From Rotaria sp. Silwood1 (taxonomy: Eukaryota > Rotifera > Eurotatoria > Philodinida > Philodinidae), in contig CAJNOP010000089.1 in the NCBI GenBank assembly GCA_905250075.1, forward strand, positions 459,115 through 523,114: a DNA stretch of 64,000 nt, read 5' to 3'. Below, in pieces: positions 43,034 to 56,500 of the stretch. The notes beneath the pieces were generated by a model, which saw only the letters and a program-made list of their open reading frames with translations, was not told the DNA's origin and did not search any database. A program made the position numbers and the translations under genes. Numbering within the stretch: position 1 is the first letter of the stretch; the number at the start of each line of letters is the position of its first letter.

Positions 43034-46000
43034 CTAGGTAAATAAGTGCATAACTAAAGGTTGATATCTTCTAACCGGTCTCAATGGATCAAGTCCCATG
43101 GTTGAATAAACATACGTGTCACGTGTACTAATAGTGCCTGATCGAATTTTATCGAATAATCGATTGAGTTTTCGATTTAAATCTTCAATTTCTTTTTTTC
43201 TTGGATCAATTTCTTCTTGATCGACATTTAATGAATGTTTTGGTTTAAGTACACGTCGTTCAATTATTTGAATAATATCAAAACGACGAATTTGTTCAAG
43301 TCCATGAATAAGATCATCAACTTTAGCACGTGTATGAAAACGTCGCCATTTAGTTAATGCATCCATTGCTTGATCCTAGATAAAATTTACATGATCAATG
43401 AGTATAAATTAATATTTACTTGAAAAACATCTCCACGTTGATATTTTTCATTGATATGTTTTATATCTTTGGATATTTCTTCTTGACCACGTGTAGGATA
43501 AAATGGTAATTGCCAATAGAATCGATTCCAATCACGACCAATATATTTTGATATAAGACGTATTGCTCTGGAAAGATAGTCTTTAAACAAGAAAAAAATA
43601 ATAATAATAATAATTTATTGTTTATTGAAATTCAATTTTCGATAGGAAACTTTTGATAAAGAGCTTTTAGAATCGAATTTTTAACAAAGGCTGTCGAATA
43701 TGCAATCAAAACGGATTCGATAGGATTCATTATAGGATATATAATGATAATTAATTGTAAAATAATTTATTAATGAAGAAATTTGTTTTGAATGAAATCA
43801 ATTCAATTTTAATTATATGAATCGATTTACTACGTGTATGGTATGCTGATTTCGATAGATAGTACCTACAATAATGGATGATTATTTAAACTGTTTGAAC
43901 AATATAAAATTTGTCGAAATACTGATTCTTTACTGAAGAATAACAGACTAACTAAAAGAAAATTGCTCTTTTCTTTTTCGATAAATGTCTACTGCACATA
44001 GTGTCCCAAAGAGTTTCATTAGTGACACTTACTTGCCAGCAAAATGAACGAAACCCAAACCAAGAACGACGTCTTTACCCAGAATTAGTATATTTATAAT
44101 TGACCTTTTTCATGAATAAAACTTTCGACAGAATTCCGTAGGAAAAAAACTCATGGGAAGTTGTAGCCTGAAAAGCAGCTATTCTTGATTCAATGTTCTC
44201 CTCTCCATCATGTTCCTAGAAGTTGAGATCACCATGGCAAAATCGATATGATGTTGGTCATGTATGTCAGTAGTACCGTGTTCAAACTTTCATTTGATCT
44301 ACTTAGAAGGCTAACCTTAAGCATATTATTCATGGCGATTGCCTCGAATCATCCATCTGTTACTATATATACTAACACATAATTACATATATGTACTGTT
44401 TCAATTTATCCTCACGATACATTTTCCTAAAGCTTTATTTATTTAGCTGATGACTAACATTTGTTGGGTGGTCTCTCTTAAATTATGTTCTGATTGACAT
44501 GACATATTAAACTCACGACAATTGAAAAGATTCTAAAATTAATTTATTTCTGATCTTACCATCTTCATTTTCTCCACAATGTTTTATTTGAACTGGTAGA
44601 TCATAAAAAATTTTCTGTGGTAAATCATTTGTTTTTCGACATTTATAAATATTACGTATAATATCACGACAATTTTGTGTACGATTAAAATAATTTTCTT
44701 TAAGAATTTTATCTTCTAATACTAATTGTATTTCTTGTTCAAGTTTTTTACTTTCATGACGCATTTCTATTAATTCATCTTTACGTTTTTGAAAATAATT
44801 TATACGTGTTTGAATAGCATCAACATGTGATTTTAATTTAGGTAATTCTTTTGAAAGTTGTTTTAAATCTTTTTGAAATTTTTCAATTACAACATGATTA
44901 TCAGTATTATCTGGTGTTTCTTTAGATTTTTGAAGAAATTTATTAAGTTGTTCTTCATAGACTTCATATGTTAAACGTTTGGAAATATATTCACGTTCTT
45001 TGACATTGAGACGTGTTTCAAATTCTTCATATTTTTTTTCATTAATCTCATTTTCTTGTTCAAGTTTATTTAATTGAAAACGATGTGATTCAGCCTTGAA
45101 AATAAAATTAAAAGAAAATGTTCTTGTTAATTGTTAAGTTTTCTTTTTTTTTTGTTTAAATTCAATACCCGACGTTCAATTTGACTTAATTGAGTTTTAT
45201 TCATTTCAAAAGCTTTTTTTGCTTCAAGATATTTTTCTTCAAGTAATTTAAGCGATCTAAACGATACTTTTCCTGTTTTTTTTCTTTTGTATAAATCAAA
45301 AACTTACGTTTGAATAAAATCATTATATTTTGTATCTTCACTTAGCCATGTACGAAGTGAATCTAAAGCTTGTCGTGCTTCATAATAACATTCAGGTAAA
45401 ATAAGTATATATGAAAGTGATGTACAATCACAACGAAGAGCTAATTCTTGACTTTCTTTTGATAATGTTGAAAGTGCAACACCTTTCACATCTTCAACAC
45501 GTTGTGGTATTTCACGTAGAATTTTCAGAAATTTATTTACTTCAAACATATGTAACCAACGAGATTTTTCATAAGTATATGCTGTTTCAAGATATTCATC
45601 CTATATGTTCAAAATAAAAAGGATTAGCTCTTATAAATACTTTCTTTTTATTCATAAATCAAATCTAAAACGAAAAAAAACCAAGCTAATACTCATTTTT
45701 AAAAAAAGGCGAGTGGGTATCTTTTGAATAACTTTCGATGAGAACATGATAGAATACTGCAGTGTTTACCATTAAAAATAGAAGATGTAGTTGGGTCGTA
45801 TCATAGATTACAGATTCTGTTAAGATGTTTTCTGAAATTTTTTAAATAAATTTTATAAAAATGGCTGATTTCTTTGAACATAAGACACCAACAATGTTAT
45901 TTTGTTTTTATTCAAATTGTATGGAAAATCTATCGAGGATTTTGACTAGGCTACTTATCATTTCTGAATAACTAAGTCGAAAAATATGAGGCTTCCGTAG

Positions 46001-47191
46001 TTTTATAAATCTTTTATCGGCGGTTCGAATGCCTTCAAAAAAATATCAGCTCGAGAAACACTTGTAATATACGATTCGATGCGCCTTCATCTACGCTTCC
46101 TAAAGATGAAAACTGCAGGTTTTCAATAGATTGAGTTGGATCATTCATTCATATCATATGAAATTTTAAGAGTTAACAGGACGCATAATAAATTTACAAA
46201 AATATACATTCATTTAATCTTCTCCATTTCTAATGAATGTACTGACTTCAAGGTATACGTATAATGAGTTAGCTATCAGCACGGTATCTCATCTACTATT
46301 TGTAGATGATCTGGAAAAATAAATTGGTTCAAGTTGATACTGTATATCATTCACCGGAAAAATTACATGAGAATAATTCTATGAGTGTTTTTTTGTTTGT
46401 CTATAAACTGATAGATTTTCCTTTTATTAATTCGTAGAAATAATTCAGTAAACTTGATTATCAAGAATATGTCTATCACTGTTTGCATGTGAGAACAGAA
46501 TTTTGTCACTATACTTCAACACTTCTTTTTAGTTCAACTGTTAGAAAATAATGTCTATAGTCTTATCACATCTGTTCTAATTAGAACGTATCTTAAGATT
46601 AATAAATGTCTTTATAGTTCAACTGGTTGTTTTTTTCCATAGTACATTCATTTTTCCTAATCATCAGTTGATACTTACAGGTACTTTTTCTTTTCTTTTA
46701 TTTTGAATAATATCTTGTATATGTTCAATTTCATAAAATGAAAGAAAATATTGTTCCATTAAATTCATCAAATCAGTTATTTTATCTATTAATATTGGTA
46801 TTTTTGAATAGAGTTGTTCTGTTGTTTTATCCAAAATTCTTTTCATTAATGATACACTTTCATTTGTTACAGGTCCATATAATGTACCTGTCTTTGCTTC
46901 ACTAAGTAATTCACGTATTGTTTTACCATTACGAATATCATGTAATAAACGTGCTTCACGTAATTTATTTAATGGTTGTGACCATGCTTGAAGTGTTATA
47001 ACAGATAATGGTCGATTTGTAAATTGATTTGTTGATGCTGTTATACTTAATGTTGGTGATCCTTGAAAATAATCATTTTCAGCATCATCAATAAATGCTG
47101 AACATTCATCAAGAGCTTGTTCAACATATTGATAAATTTGTTCATAAGATGTGGGTTCAGTTGTTTTTGACCATAGTTTTGATGAATGCAT
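43034..47191 (-). CDS. Coiled-coil protein with C-terminal Death domain
   Basis: Six exons (47191-46679, 45600-45308, 45256-45169, 45094-44560, 43580-43420, 43375-43034) join in frame to 643 residues. The N-terminal 270 residues are helical and unassigned (QALDECSAFIDDAENDYF; LALRCDCTSLSYILILPECY). Residues about 270-440 form a long coiled coil rich in Glu/Lys/Gln. Residues about 475-570 read as a Death domain: LISKYIGRDWNRFYWQLPF, then QAMDALTKWRRFHTRAKVDD and LIHGLEQIRRFDIIQIIE. A basic tail follows. It is probably a cytosolic adaptor in a Death-fold signalling assembly, oligomerising through the coiled coil; partners are unknown. The exon 3 start was chosen at 45256 because the alternative acceptor gives a stop. 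Two introns are about 1 kb, unusually long here. Confidence 0.82.
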
Positions 47192-47753
47192 ATTATTGAT
47201 ACTTTTTGTATGTCAATTGAAAATTAAAAAAAAAAAACTTTCATGAAATGATATATTGATTTTTCTTTATTTAATTTTATGTATCGATGTTGCCATAGTC
47301 GTACAGAAAAAAAAATGCTTGTCGATTATGTTTTTTTTATAAATAGAATTGACTTCACAATCATGTTTAACAACGAATCAGTTAGAACAAAATTGAAATC
47401 AATGTTGTTTATGTTTCACATAGAATTGCTCGTTTTTTTTTTTATTCCTTCATCAATTATTATGGAGAGTCATCCAAAGTAACAAAAGAAAAGTGGTCGC
47501 TATTTTAAATCGTCACTTTTCTTTATCATAAAAACATTCAAGGATTGTCAAGAAAAAAAAAAACTTAGAATATCAATTGATAAAAATTGTTTCTGAATAT
47601 TAATAATAAGAAAAGTAATGCTTTATTCCTTCTCGTTGTACGAAAAACAAAAAAAAAAACAGATCATTTATCCAGAACTAATATTAAAAAAAAAGAAAAT
47701 TCTTAATTACAAATACGAATGTTCAATTAAAAGAAAAGATCAGCATTCAATGT
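47192..47753. other. Spacer between two minus-strand genes
   Basis: 5' flank of the Death-domain gene and 3' flank of the KIAA2013 homologue. Poly-A/T-rich; no gene or repeat was recognised. Confidence 0.4.
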
Positions 47754-50700
47754 CTATAGAACACGTGCTCTTGTGTATGATGGCGTTGTATGTTTAAAAA
47801 ATCCCATTTCATTGAGAACAATTTTAAGTAAAAATAAATGAAAAATTATAATCAAGAATGCTAATATTATCCAAAAAATGATTGGTAAACCACCAAGTTT
47901 ATGACCATGTCGATGTAAAGCAAGAACATCATGTGAATAAGGAGGAGCTAAATAAATCAAACAAAAAAAAAAGAATATATATGTAGTCTTGCACTACATG
48001 TATCCTATTCTATAGTCGTCTTTCAAAAAAACAAACCTATTTCAACTTTTTTAACATGTAATGTATCTTTTAATTCTGTCATATATTTAAAATCTTCAGT
48101 AACATAAAGTATTGCAGTCGATGGACTAGTCATTTTAACAGGAAATCGAACAGGTTTTGTACTATATAGAATAAATAAATATGTGAATTAGTTATATTAA
48201 AAATTATTTTTTCAAAATAGAAAACCTAAGTTTTGGTGGTGTATCTAAACAACCTCCATCACATGCATATGCTTGACCATTTTCATTATCAATTGATACA
48301 TCAATAACAGCACGATTATCATGTTCAACTGTTATACTTATATTTAATAAATATTGTTTACCAAAATGAATTGAACGAAAAAACATATCACGATAAAGTT
48401 CTTTTGGATCTAAATGCATTTCAAGATGATGATTATGAAAACGTATACCACCAATTGAAAGTAACATTGATTGAAGAATACCATTGACACCTATTATATT
48501 AACAAAAAATTTTTTTGAATTATTCAAGTAAAAATTTAATGAGAACATACCACTACGCATTAGAGTCAAACAACCTCTTTTTAATAATGTTGAACGCCAA
48601 AGATTAGATAATTGAGAAACAGCTAAATCATCACCTGGTGATCGCCATAATCGAGGACCAATTCTATACATAAAAAAAAAAGAAATAATATCTTGAAATT
48701 TTCTTTTTGTCTACATGAGAATGTTTCGATGATTCAATGCAGAAGTCTAACTTAAAACTTGATGATATGAGAGTTTTACTCGACTGAGAGACGTCGTGCG
48801 AATTTGAATTTTTTAAGTACTAGCGTCATGAATGCGGAACACTTTTTAAAGCATTTTAAGTTTTGAATAACTTGTGAATGTGGAACGATATCGAGATGCG
48901 GTTTTTGTTCTCATATAGAAGACATTTCGATGCATATATTCCACTAAGAATCATAACACTAGTAAAGTCAGTCAGGTGGTGAATTTTAATCTCTACGATT
49001 CCTAGTTTGTCTCCTGGCACAATCGCTAGATTTTAGGATTCTAGATATAATATTTTACTCGCATTTTTCTAGTCGCTAATATTATATCAAAAAAGTATAT
49101 AAGAGTAATTGAATTTCAGATATCTTGATCTTTTTATCATCGAACTATAATTGTGCATTAGATCTATTTAGCTATTTCAAGCCTCTTATCGACCTGTGTT
49201 AAACTCCCCCCCAGAATAGAAGGCCACCCCCATTAGAAGGCCACCCCCATTAGAAGGCCACCCCTGAGTCATATTTGCAAAAGTCACATTAGAAGGCCAT
49301 GGCTTTCTAATGAATTGTTTGGATATTACATAAATATTCTGTGCTAGTTTTATAAATATCTTAGCATTTTGAGAGATCATGTATGATCTCCACCGCACTC
49401 CTGTTTGGTTTTGCTATAAATTTAAAGAGGTATGTTCAATTTCCAAAAGCTGTCAAAACAAAACAAAGTTTAATATGCCTATTTGATCGCTTCAATTCTT
49501 TTGCTTTGGTACGATTACATATCTTTTGAATACATATAAAAACTTTTTTGTTCTTTGAAGTATTTGTGGTGCCAGACATCGGATAGGTATACTAATATTT
49601 GTTGATTAAATATAATACCTATGTAGCCGATAATGGATGAATAATGGAAAATGAACCATTATTTTCCATTATTTGAAGAAAAACATGAATTAATGCATTA
49701 TAATTAATTATTTTTTGACTTTTCAATGCATTTCAATGCATTATTTCTAATAATGCTGAAAATGAAGGATAATGCCTAAATTTTCAATGCATTGTAATGC
49801 ATTATTATAAAAAAAATGCATTATGATGCGTTGATAAATCAATGTATTGCAATGGATTAATTAAAAATAATGCATTATAATGCATGAAATAGGTGGCATT
49901 ATCATGTAATTGCATCCATTGCATTTCTATTGTAAAATAATGCATTGCAATGCCCATTATTTCATAAAATCGGCTACATGGGTAGCATTAGCTCAAAAAG
50001 TCTAAACAAATTTCAATTTTCAGTTGTCGAGCTAGAAAAACAGAATCAGCAACTAACAAAAAAAAATTGTAATTTTTTACCATAAAAGTCCTATTAGAAG
50101 GCCACCCCTAATAGAAGGCCACCCTGAAAAGAGCGATGTGAATTTCCATAATAGAAGGCCATGGCCTTTTATTCTGGGAGGGGGTTTACGATATATTAGT
50201 CGGAGTCCAGTCTGCATAAGTCTATCTAACAATAAAGCCCAAATGCTTAACCGTCCTCCCACTTTGGAAGTACAATGAAGTATTTGGGCTTTATTGTTGG
50301 ATAGACTTATGCAGGATGGACTCCGACTAATATACCGTAACACAGGTTGATACGAGACTTGAAATAGCTAAACAGATCTGATGTACAGTTATAGTTTAGT
50401 CTGGATAGTCAGCTGAAGTACAGCATTTTCGCTTTTTCTCCCTTGTCAAGGACAATATTCTGTTTGTAAAAGAGCCTTCTATATGAATTTCTTCTTCGCG
50501 TATTATTTCAGTATATATTTGCAAATGAATGTATTTCATCTTGAACTAATCTTTGAAACAATTTTGATGAAAGAAAAAAAAACAAAATTAGCAAGGGAAT
50601 ATAAAAGTTACTTCCTCTTTCGATCGTATTTGTAATCAATCAGAGTTCTATTCATTACTAATAGGAAACAAGTATCGTGGGAGTGATCATCATTTCCAAA

Positions 50701-52943
50701 TAAGGAAACCACTTTTTTTTAAACTAATGATCCTGCTAGTAATTTATGCTAAGTCTGATGATTATTTTATTTTTAATAAATAATCAATCGAAACAGAATG
50801 AAATTCTTTGAAGAATTAACTTACAATGTTGAATGGCTTTCAAAACATCCATCAATTTGAAAAAGACTTTGATTAAGTTCATTCTTTTTCGTTTCATCTA
50901 AGTTTAATTCATAAAGAGGTGAAGGTGTTGAACATAAAACATAATAAATTGTTCGATTAATAACATCACCATTCATAACTGATGGTGCTAATGAATGACT
51001 TATTGAAAAACCACTTTGCCATATTGATGACCATGTATCAATATGTTCTTTTAAGAGTTCTTTAAATGATATTGATAAAGCTTCAGATAGATCATCTTTT
51101 GCTTGTTTTTCTAATGTTTTTTGCCATTGTTTACGATATGTTTGATTACGTAATAAATCATCAGGAATAGATGGTGAATATTTAATTACAGTTAAAATTA
51201 TTTGTTTATTTTGACTATAAAAAATAAATAAATAGAAGAATAACAAAAAAAAAAACGAAAGATAAGATTTCATTGAATTTAAAAGTACCTATTAGGTTTA
51301 ATATGAGTACTTAAAATTATTTTCTTAGTTAAGATAACACAAATACTTGAATTATGTTGTCGAGTTATTATTTGATATGTAGTCATTAGATATGTATCTT
51401 TTGTTGAATCAATTTGAAGTTCTTGTATATCAAGTTGTTTTATATCATTTCCTGATGTTTGTGTTTTTTGTTGAAAATCAAGATCTAATGTTTGATCACT
51501 TGTATTTATAATATCTATTTCTTGAATAATTAATGATGAACGACATCGATGTGCATATAACGTATGTGTTACATAAGCTGAATGTACTTCACTAATTTGG
51601 AAACATTGTAGACGTCTAACAAGACCATGATTCATTTGAATAATTGTTGCACTTGAATCTTCCCATATTTTAGATGAAATTTGAATAATAGGAGAATAAC
51701 TACTAGAAATAAATGAAGTACCAGGATCAAATATTAATTGAATATGAGATTGTGTTGATAAAGATAAACCAATATAACCATTGCCTGAAATAGAATATAA
51801 TATTATTATTTTATTGAAAGAAACTATTGAATAGATCATAGAAAAGAGAAACTTCAATTTGTAATTAATTTCAAAGTGTGACAAAATTGATGATAGAAAA
51901 CAGATAAATAATAGTCGGAAAAAATTTAGCGATCTTTTTGTTCATTCAAAAAATCTTATGAAAAAACTAATTTTTGATATAAATCTATGAACGAAATCAC
52001 ATTCTGTTATTCTCTATTCGTGATAATTATTTGTAGACATATTGCAGAGATAAGCATGCACCGAAGATTTTCGAAGGATATTTTGACACTCTATTCATGT
52101 CAACTAGACAATGAACTTGTATGAAAACTGCCAGAGTTTTCGGACGTAACTTCACCAAGTTAACTTTTCTTTTAGAGATATTTATCTATTCAAATAAAAA
52201 TGGAAGCCAGAATCATCAACTTAGGATATCATGTATCTGTTCTAAGGTTTAGAATTCTCCGGGATGGAAACTCAGAATGTACTTCACCCTATGAAAGTCT
52301 CGAATAATCTTTCAAAACCTAGAATTTCATTATTATCTTGCATTAAGCGAGATGTTCATGCAGCTATATCTCTCTTTTCATATGAGATTCGTATGTGTTT
52401 CGAGTTCCTAATAGTGCAACTTAGGGGTTTGAGATTCGTATCCATTTAATATGAACCAGATTGTGTCCTTCGAATAAATATAAGTAATGCATACTTTCAG
52501 TCACAAGACTAACCTGTAAATGGTAAACTAACAATTTCTCCAAACTGAATCGGTTCATGATTAATAATAATGTTCATATCCGCTACATCACTAGAAAATT
52601 GTTCTAATTTTGTTTGAAGGCATTTATTATAATGGACTAGTTAATCAACAAAAAAAAAGAAATAATTATTAAATATATTTTATTATCAAATGCTTACCAT
52701 TCGTATAGTTACTTCGATGAGGCATCCATTTTGATAGAAGATAAAAAATAATCGTAATTCCAAGAATTAATAGAAAAAATGTTCGTCTAGATCTTAATTT
52801 AAAAAAAGACACAATAAATAAACAAACAAAAATTCTTTTCAAAATGAAAAAATTTTGATTTCATCAACTAACTTATATATTCCAAATCGATCTTTTATTT
52901 GTTGTGTAATCAATCGTATATTCAATATTATTATATCTGCCAT
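47754..52943 (-). CDS. KIAA2013: KIAA2013 homologue, conserved single-pass membrane glycoprotein
   Basis: Nine exons (52943-52873, 52792-52698, 52636-52514, 51784-51289, 51214-50825, 48663-48551, 48490-48226, 48161-48037, 47947-47754) join to 623 residues, matching the roughly 630 of the vertebrate protein. An N-terminal membrane segment ([17 protein letters not shown]) is followed by a large lumenal part. Family matches are [59 protein letters not shown] and the C-terminal membrane helix [19 protein letters not shown], all at the expected positions. The vertebrate protein is a poorly understood secretory-pathway membrane protein. An alternative start at 52955 adds MAYS. A splice acceptor sits at about 53000, upstream of the ATG. 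Intron 5 (2161 bp) contains nested transposons without harm to the exons. Confidence 0.9.
49618..49982. mobile_element. Nested TA-flanked MITE with TGCATTATAATGCA-type interior
   Basis: The terminal inverted repeat CCTATGTAGCCGAT / CCCATGTAGCCGAT (one mismatch in 14 bp) is flanked by TA on both sides, which fits a Tc1/mariner-type insertion. The interior is a dense set of degenerate AATGCATTATAATGCAT palindromes. Confidence 0.65.
50189..50337. mobile_element. Nested 149-bp palindromic MITE, TA target site
   Basis: Arms of about 60 bp (left CGATATATTAGTCGGAGTCC, right inverted CGGTATATTAGTCGGAGTCC) enclose a loop of some 30 bp. Removing the element and one TA restores GTTTAACACAGG, exactly matching the intact inverse copy in the left terminal repeat of the host element. 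This proves the insertion order and the TA duplication. Confidence 0.8.
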
Positions 52944-52955
52944 TGAATATGCCAT

Positions 52956-53506
52956 CAAAACACATGTTTTTTTGTCCTTTTCAAAACAATCCAAACCTAT
53001 ATAAATAAATATTAATCAATATTGATGAATAAATATATATTGACTTATTACTTACTTTTTTTTTTCAAACAATGATATGAAATATCATAGTAAAGATGAA
53101 AAGTGTTTTAATATATTCCTAAATCATTGAAAAAAAAGAAATAAATTAATTATAACACACTTTTATATCGATTTTCATGACAAATCAAAATCAATAGATT
53201 TTTAATTGGTTATAATATTTAACCATTATCGACAGTCAATTAGTGACATCTTAAAGTTTAGCTTTTTTTGTTGTTTATCCTTTTTAATATTTCAAATAAT
53301 CTAATTTATTTCATTTTTCTATTAAAAAAAATATAAAATAAAAATTTAGATTTTCATACAAACAAAAGAACATTGTGAAGTCTTAAAGAAAATATAATCA
53401 TTCCAAGGAGAGTCTTTGTTATTCAAATCTCGTTTATTTTTATCTTCTTTACCTCAATCATTATTTATTATGCTTTATTCTTCTTATCACTTTTATTCTA
53501 GAAATA
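52956..53506. promoter_or_regulatory. Shared region between divergent KIAA2013 and CLINT1 genes
   Basis: A 550-bp spacer holds leader-type splice acceptors on both sides: TTTATTTATATAG on the minus strand at about 53001, and CACTTTTATTCTAG on the plus strand ending at 53501, six bases before the CLINT1 ATG. The plus-strand site may accept a trans-spliced leader. No TATA box was seen. Confidence 0.45.
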
Positions 53507-56500
53507 ATGGATTTAAGTAAAATTAATCTAAGTAGTTATTTACCAACAATGCCATATAAAGTTCGAGAATTATTTGATAAAGCAACAAATATTGTTATGA
53601 ATTATACGGAAACTGAAACAAAAGTTGTTGAAGCAACAAATGATGAATCTTGGGGACCAGCAGGAAAATTATTACAAGATCTTTCTCAATTATCTTATTC
53701 ACATGAACATTATAATGAAGTAAAGTTAAAACTTCAAAAATTTATTATTTTATTGTTTTATTTATTTTAGTTAATGGGAATGCTTTGGAAACGATGTTTT
53801 ACTCAAGATAAAAGATATTGGAGACGAACATATAAAGTATGTTTACTTTTATCTAAAAAAGTCAATTCGAGACTGATGAGAATCTTGTTTTTCTTTTGTA
53901 AATATTGTATTGAAATGTAAAAGAAAAGTACAACTAGTAATATTATTGCTATCGTCCAATACACTTCGAAGTTTTTTTTTTAATATTAATACTCGATTCA
54001 GTTTCACGATACTTTAATAGATATGAACCAAGAGTAGCTCTTACAAATTTAATAATGACAATGTGTTGCCGGTAGAGCCCAGGTCCATCCCGACGACTTC
54101 ACTTTCTGAAGTGTTTGATTATTATACTATGTGTCTGCACTAAAACAGTAAGACTCATAGGTATGAATCTTTCTAGGATTATGCTTGTTATATTGACACC
54201 AAATTACAGGTGAGCAATGAGCACAGAATTGGAGAAAAAGTTAAGGCCAATGTTCTATTCAGCATGAGGCCGGAGGAAGGGCGCAATTCCCTCGTAGATA
54301 AGATAGGCCCTTCTGGAATTTAAACTAGTCCTTCTAGACGTAGCTTATTTAATGAGAAGGAATTTTGTCATTCGGCCTTGAAATACAATAGATTTAATCA
54401 GAATGCATTTGTACTATCAATGATGTGTAACTGTGTGACTTAATTATTTTCTTGTCTTTTTCAGTCACTTCTTGTATTAACATATTTAATAAAAAATGGC
54501 AATGAAAGAGTGATTAAATCAGCCCGTGAACATCTTTACGATTTGAGAAGTTTAGAAAATTTTTCTTATCATGATGAAAATGGCAAAGATCAAGGAATTA
54601 ATAGTAAACGAAATGATTTATTTTTTTGTATGATTTGATTTGATTTTTTTTTAAATTCTAGTACGTCATAAAGTAAAAGAATTAATTGAATTTATTCAAG
54701 ATGATGATCGAATTCGAGATGAACGTAAAAAAGCTAAAGCTAATCGTGATAAATATATTGGTATGAGTAATGAATCATCATCGTATCGTTATAGTAAGAA
54801 ACGTTTTCGTTTTTCTTTTTGGAATTTTAAGTTTTAAAATCTTTTATTGATTTATAAATAATTTAGATGATCAATGGAATAATTATGATGAATCAAATTC
54901 AACAAAAACAAAAGATTTCGTATCTAATCCATCGGAAGATTATTCATTAGATAAAAGGTAAATTTTATTAAAATTTGCTATGATGATTATTTTCATGCGC
55001 GTCATCTGAATGTTTATATGATGATTGCATTTTTCTATCCATTCATTATAATCTGAGCAAATTTTAACAAAATTTTCAAATATTTTTTTTGTTTTTTTGT
55101 TTATTCTTTAGTAATGACAATGATCAAAATGTTAAATCAACATTAAAAAAAGATCAAAATAAAATACAGGTAAATTGAATGAAAGTTCTTTCCTAATGGC
55201 AAATCTTGAAAACATTAGAAATGATTGAATGTTCGTAGTGTTATGAATTTTGCCAAAAGAAATTTTTTGTTTTTGATCTTCAACCCTACGCAAGTGGAAT
55301 TAAAATACACTTGATGTTTCTTTATTTGATCATACAAATTGAATGTTCTTTCTTTTTTTTTATGTTTAGGAGAACAATACAAATTCATCAATAGAAAATC
55401 CAGTAAGTTATTCGATTTCATTCTTTATTATGATAGAGATTAAAGTAATAATCTTATTGAATACATGATTGTTAATTTTAATCAAACTATCAAAAAGAAA
55501 TCTATTTATCAGATGTAGACAGCAATTTAACATATACAAAATTGTTAAAATCGTTTGCACAAGCTGATACAAGTTTTCAGTGTTGAATTCTATAAGTGGC
55601 GTCATTAGGAAAGGCAAACTGTTCGAACAATCCCTACGAGTAAAGCCTGTTGTATCCAAAATTTTCAAACTTGGGTCCGATCGATTTTATCCGTGGAGCT
55701 AAAATGTAAAAGTACGATGCAGCTGCTGTTCATAACCACATGCAGTTTGTTTTATTCTATTTGGGTTAGAACACACTTTATCTTTCAGAAATGCATATAA
55801 GGAATTAGCTCATTTATCGTCTTTGATCGTACATCAACGTCTGTAGAAGGGGCGAGGAGGTTCAAAGTCTTACCTATACACTTCCATACTTCTCTTGGAT
55901 AGTGTTTCACAAAATAGGTTGTAAGGTGAACTTAACTAAGTGAAACTTTTTTAGTAACTATGTACATACATTGTAGACTCGAACGAGCTATAAATATTCT
56001 ACAGAAATACTGCATTTTTAGACGAATGCCATCGTTCTTATCAAGCAGACTGATTTTCGCATTTTGACTCGAAACTTGTACATAGTGTTTGTCTGGTGAG
56101 AGCCACACCATTGAGTTTAAAATTATCGTGAAAAATGCGCTATTTGCTTAGGAATAAGATAAGGATTCGAAATTCTTTTTAGGGTATTTATGGTTTATTG
56201 AGGTTTGCAAGATGCATGTAGTCCCGATTCGAACATTATTAACTAGTTAGTGAATGTCTCTATTGAGCTTCCATGTGGTTACGTCATGAGATTGTGTAAC
56301 AAACTAAAGAAAACGATTAGTTGTTGATATTACTAAAGAAAATCTTTTTTGATCAAATTTAGTCTTCTATTGATAACAAAAAACCATCATCAACAAGTGA
56401 AGAACCAATTGTTAATTTATTAGGTGATGACATCGAATTCACACCTTATGTACAAGCTTCAAAAGATGTTGATTTTGGTCAATTTCAAGAAGCAGTATCT

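Larger units (their letters stand above)
49143..50396. mobile_element. Inverted-repeat element in a KIAA2013 intron, host of two nested insertions
   Basis: About 56-bp terminal inverted repeats (left AACTATAATTGTGCATTAGA, right inverted AACTATAACTGTACATCAGA) bound the element. Inside the ends are tandem copies of ATTAGAAGGCCACCCCC (three on the left; inverse-type and direct copies on the right at 50094-50165). The right repeat is split by the element at 50189-50337, and the middle contains the element at 49618-49982. No transposase or clear target duplication was seen. It belongs to an unknown MITE or foldback class. Confidence 0.7.

Noticed and set aside
45257..45280. Alternative acceptor (CAG at ~45275) for exon 3 of the Death-domain gene
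   Set aside because: It leads to a stop codon five codons later; the TAG acceptor at 45257 keeps the coiled-coil frame.
54058..54360. GC-richer patch in CLINT1 intron 2, suspected RNA gene or insertion
   Set aside because: No tRNA or other RNA fold, no terminal repeats and no target duplication were found.
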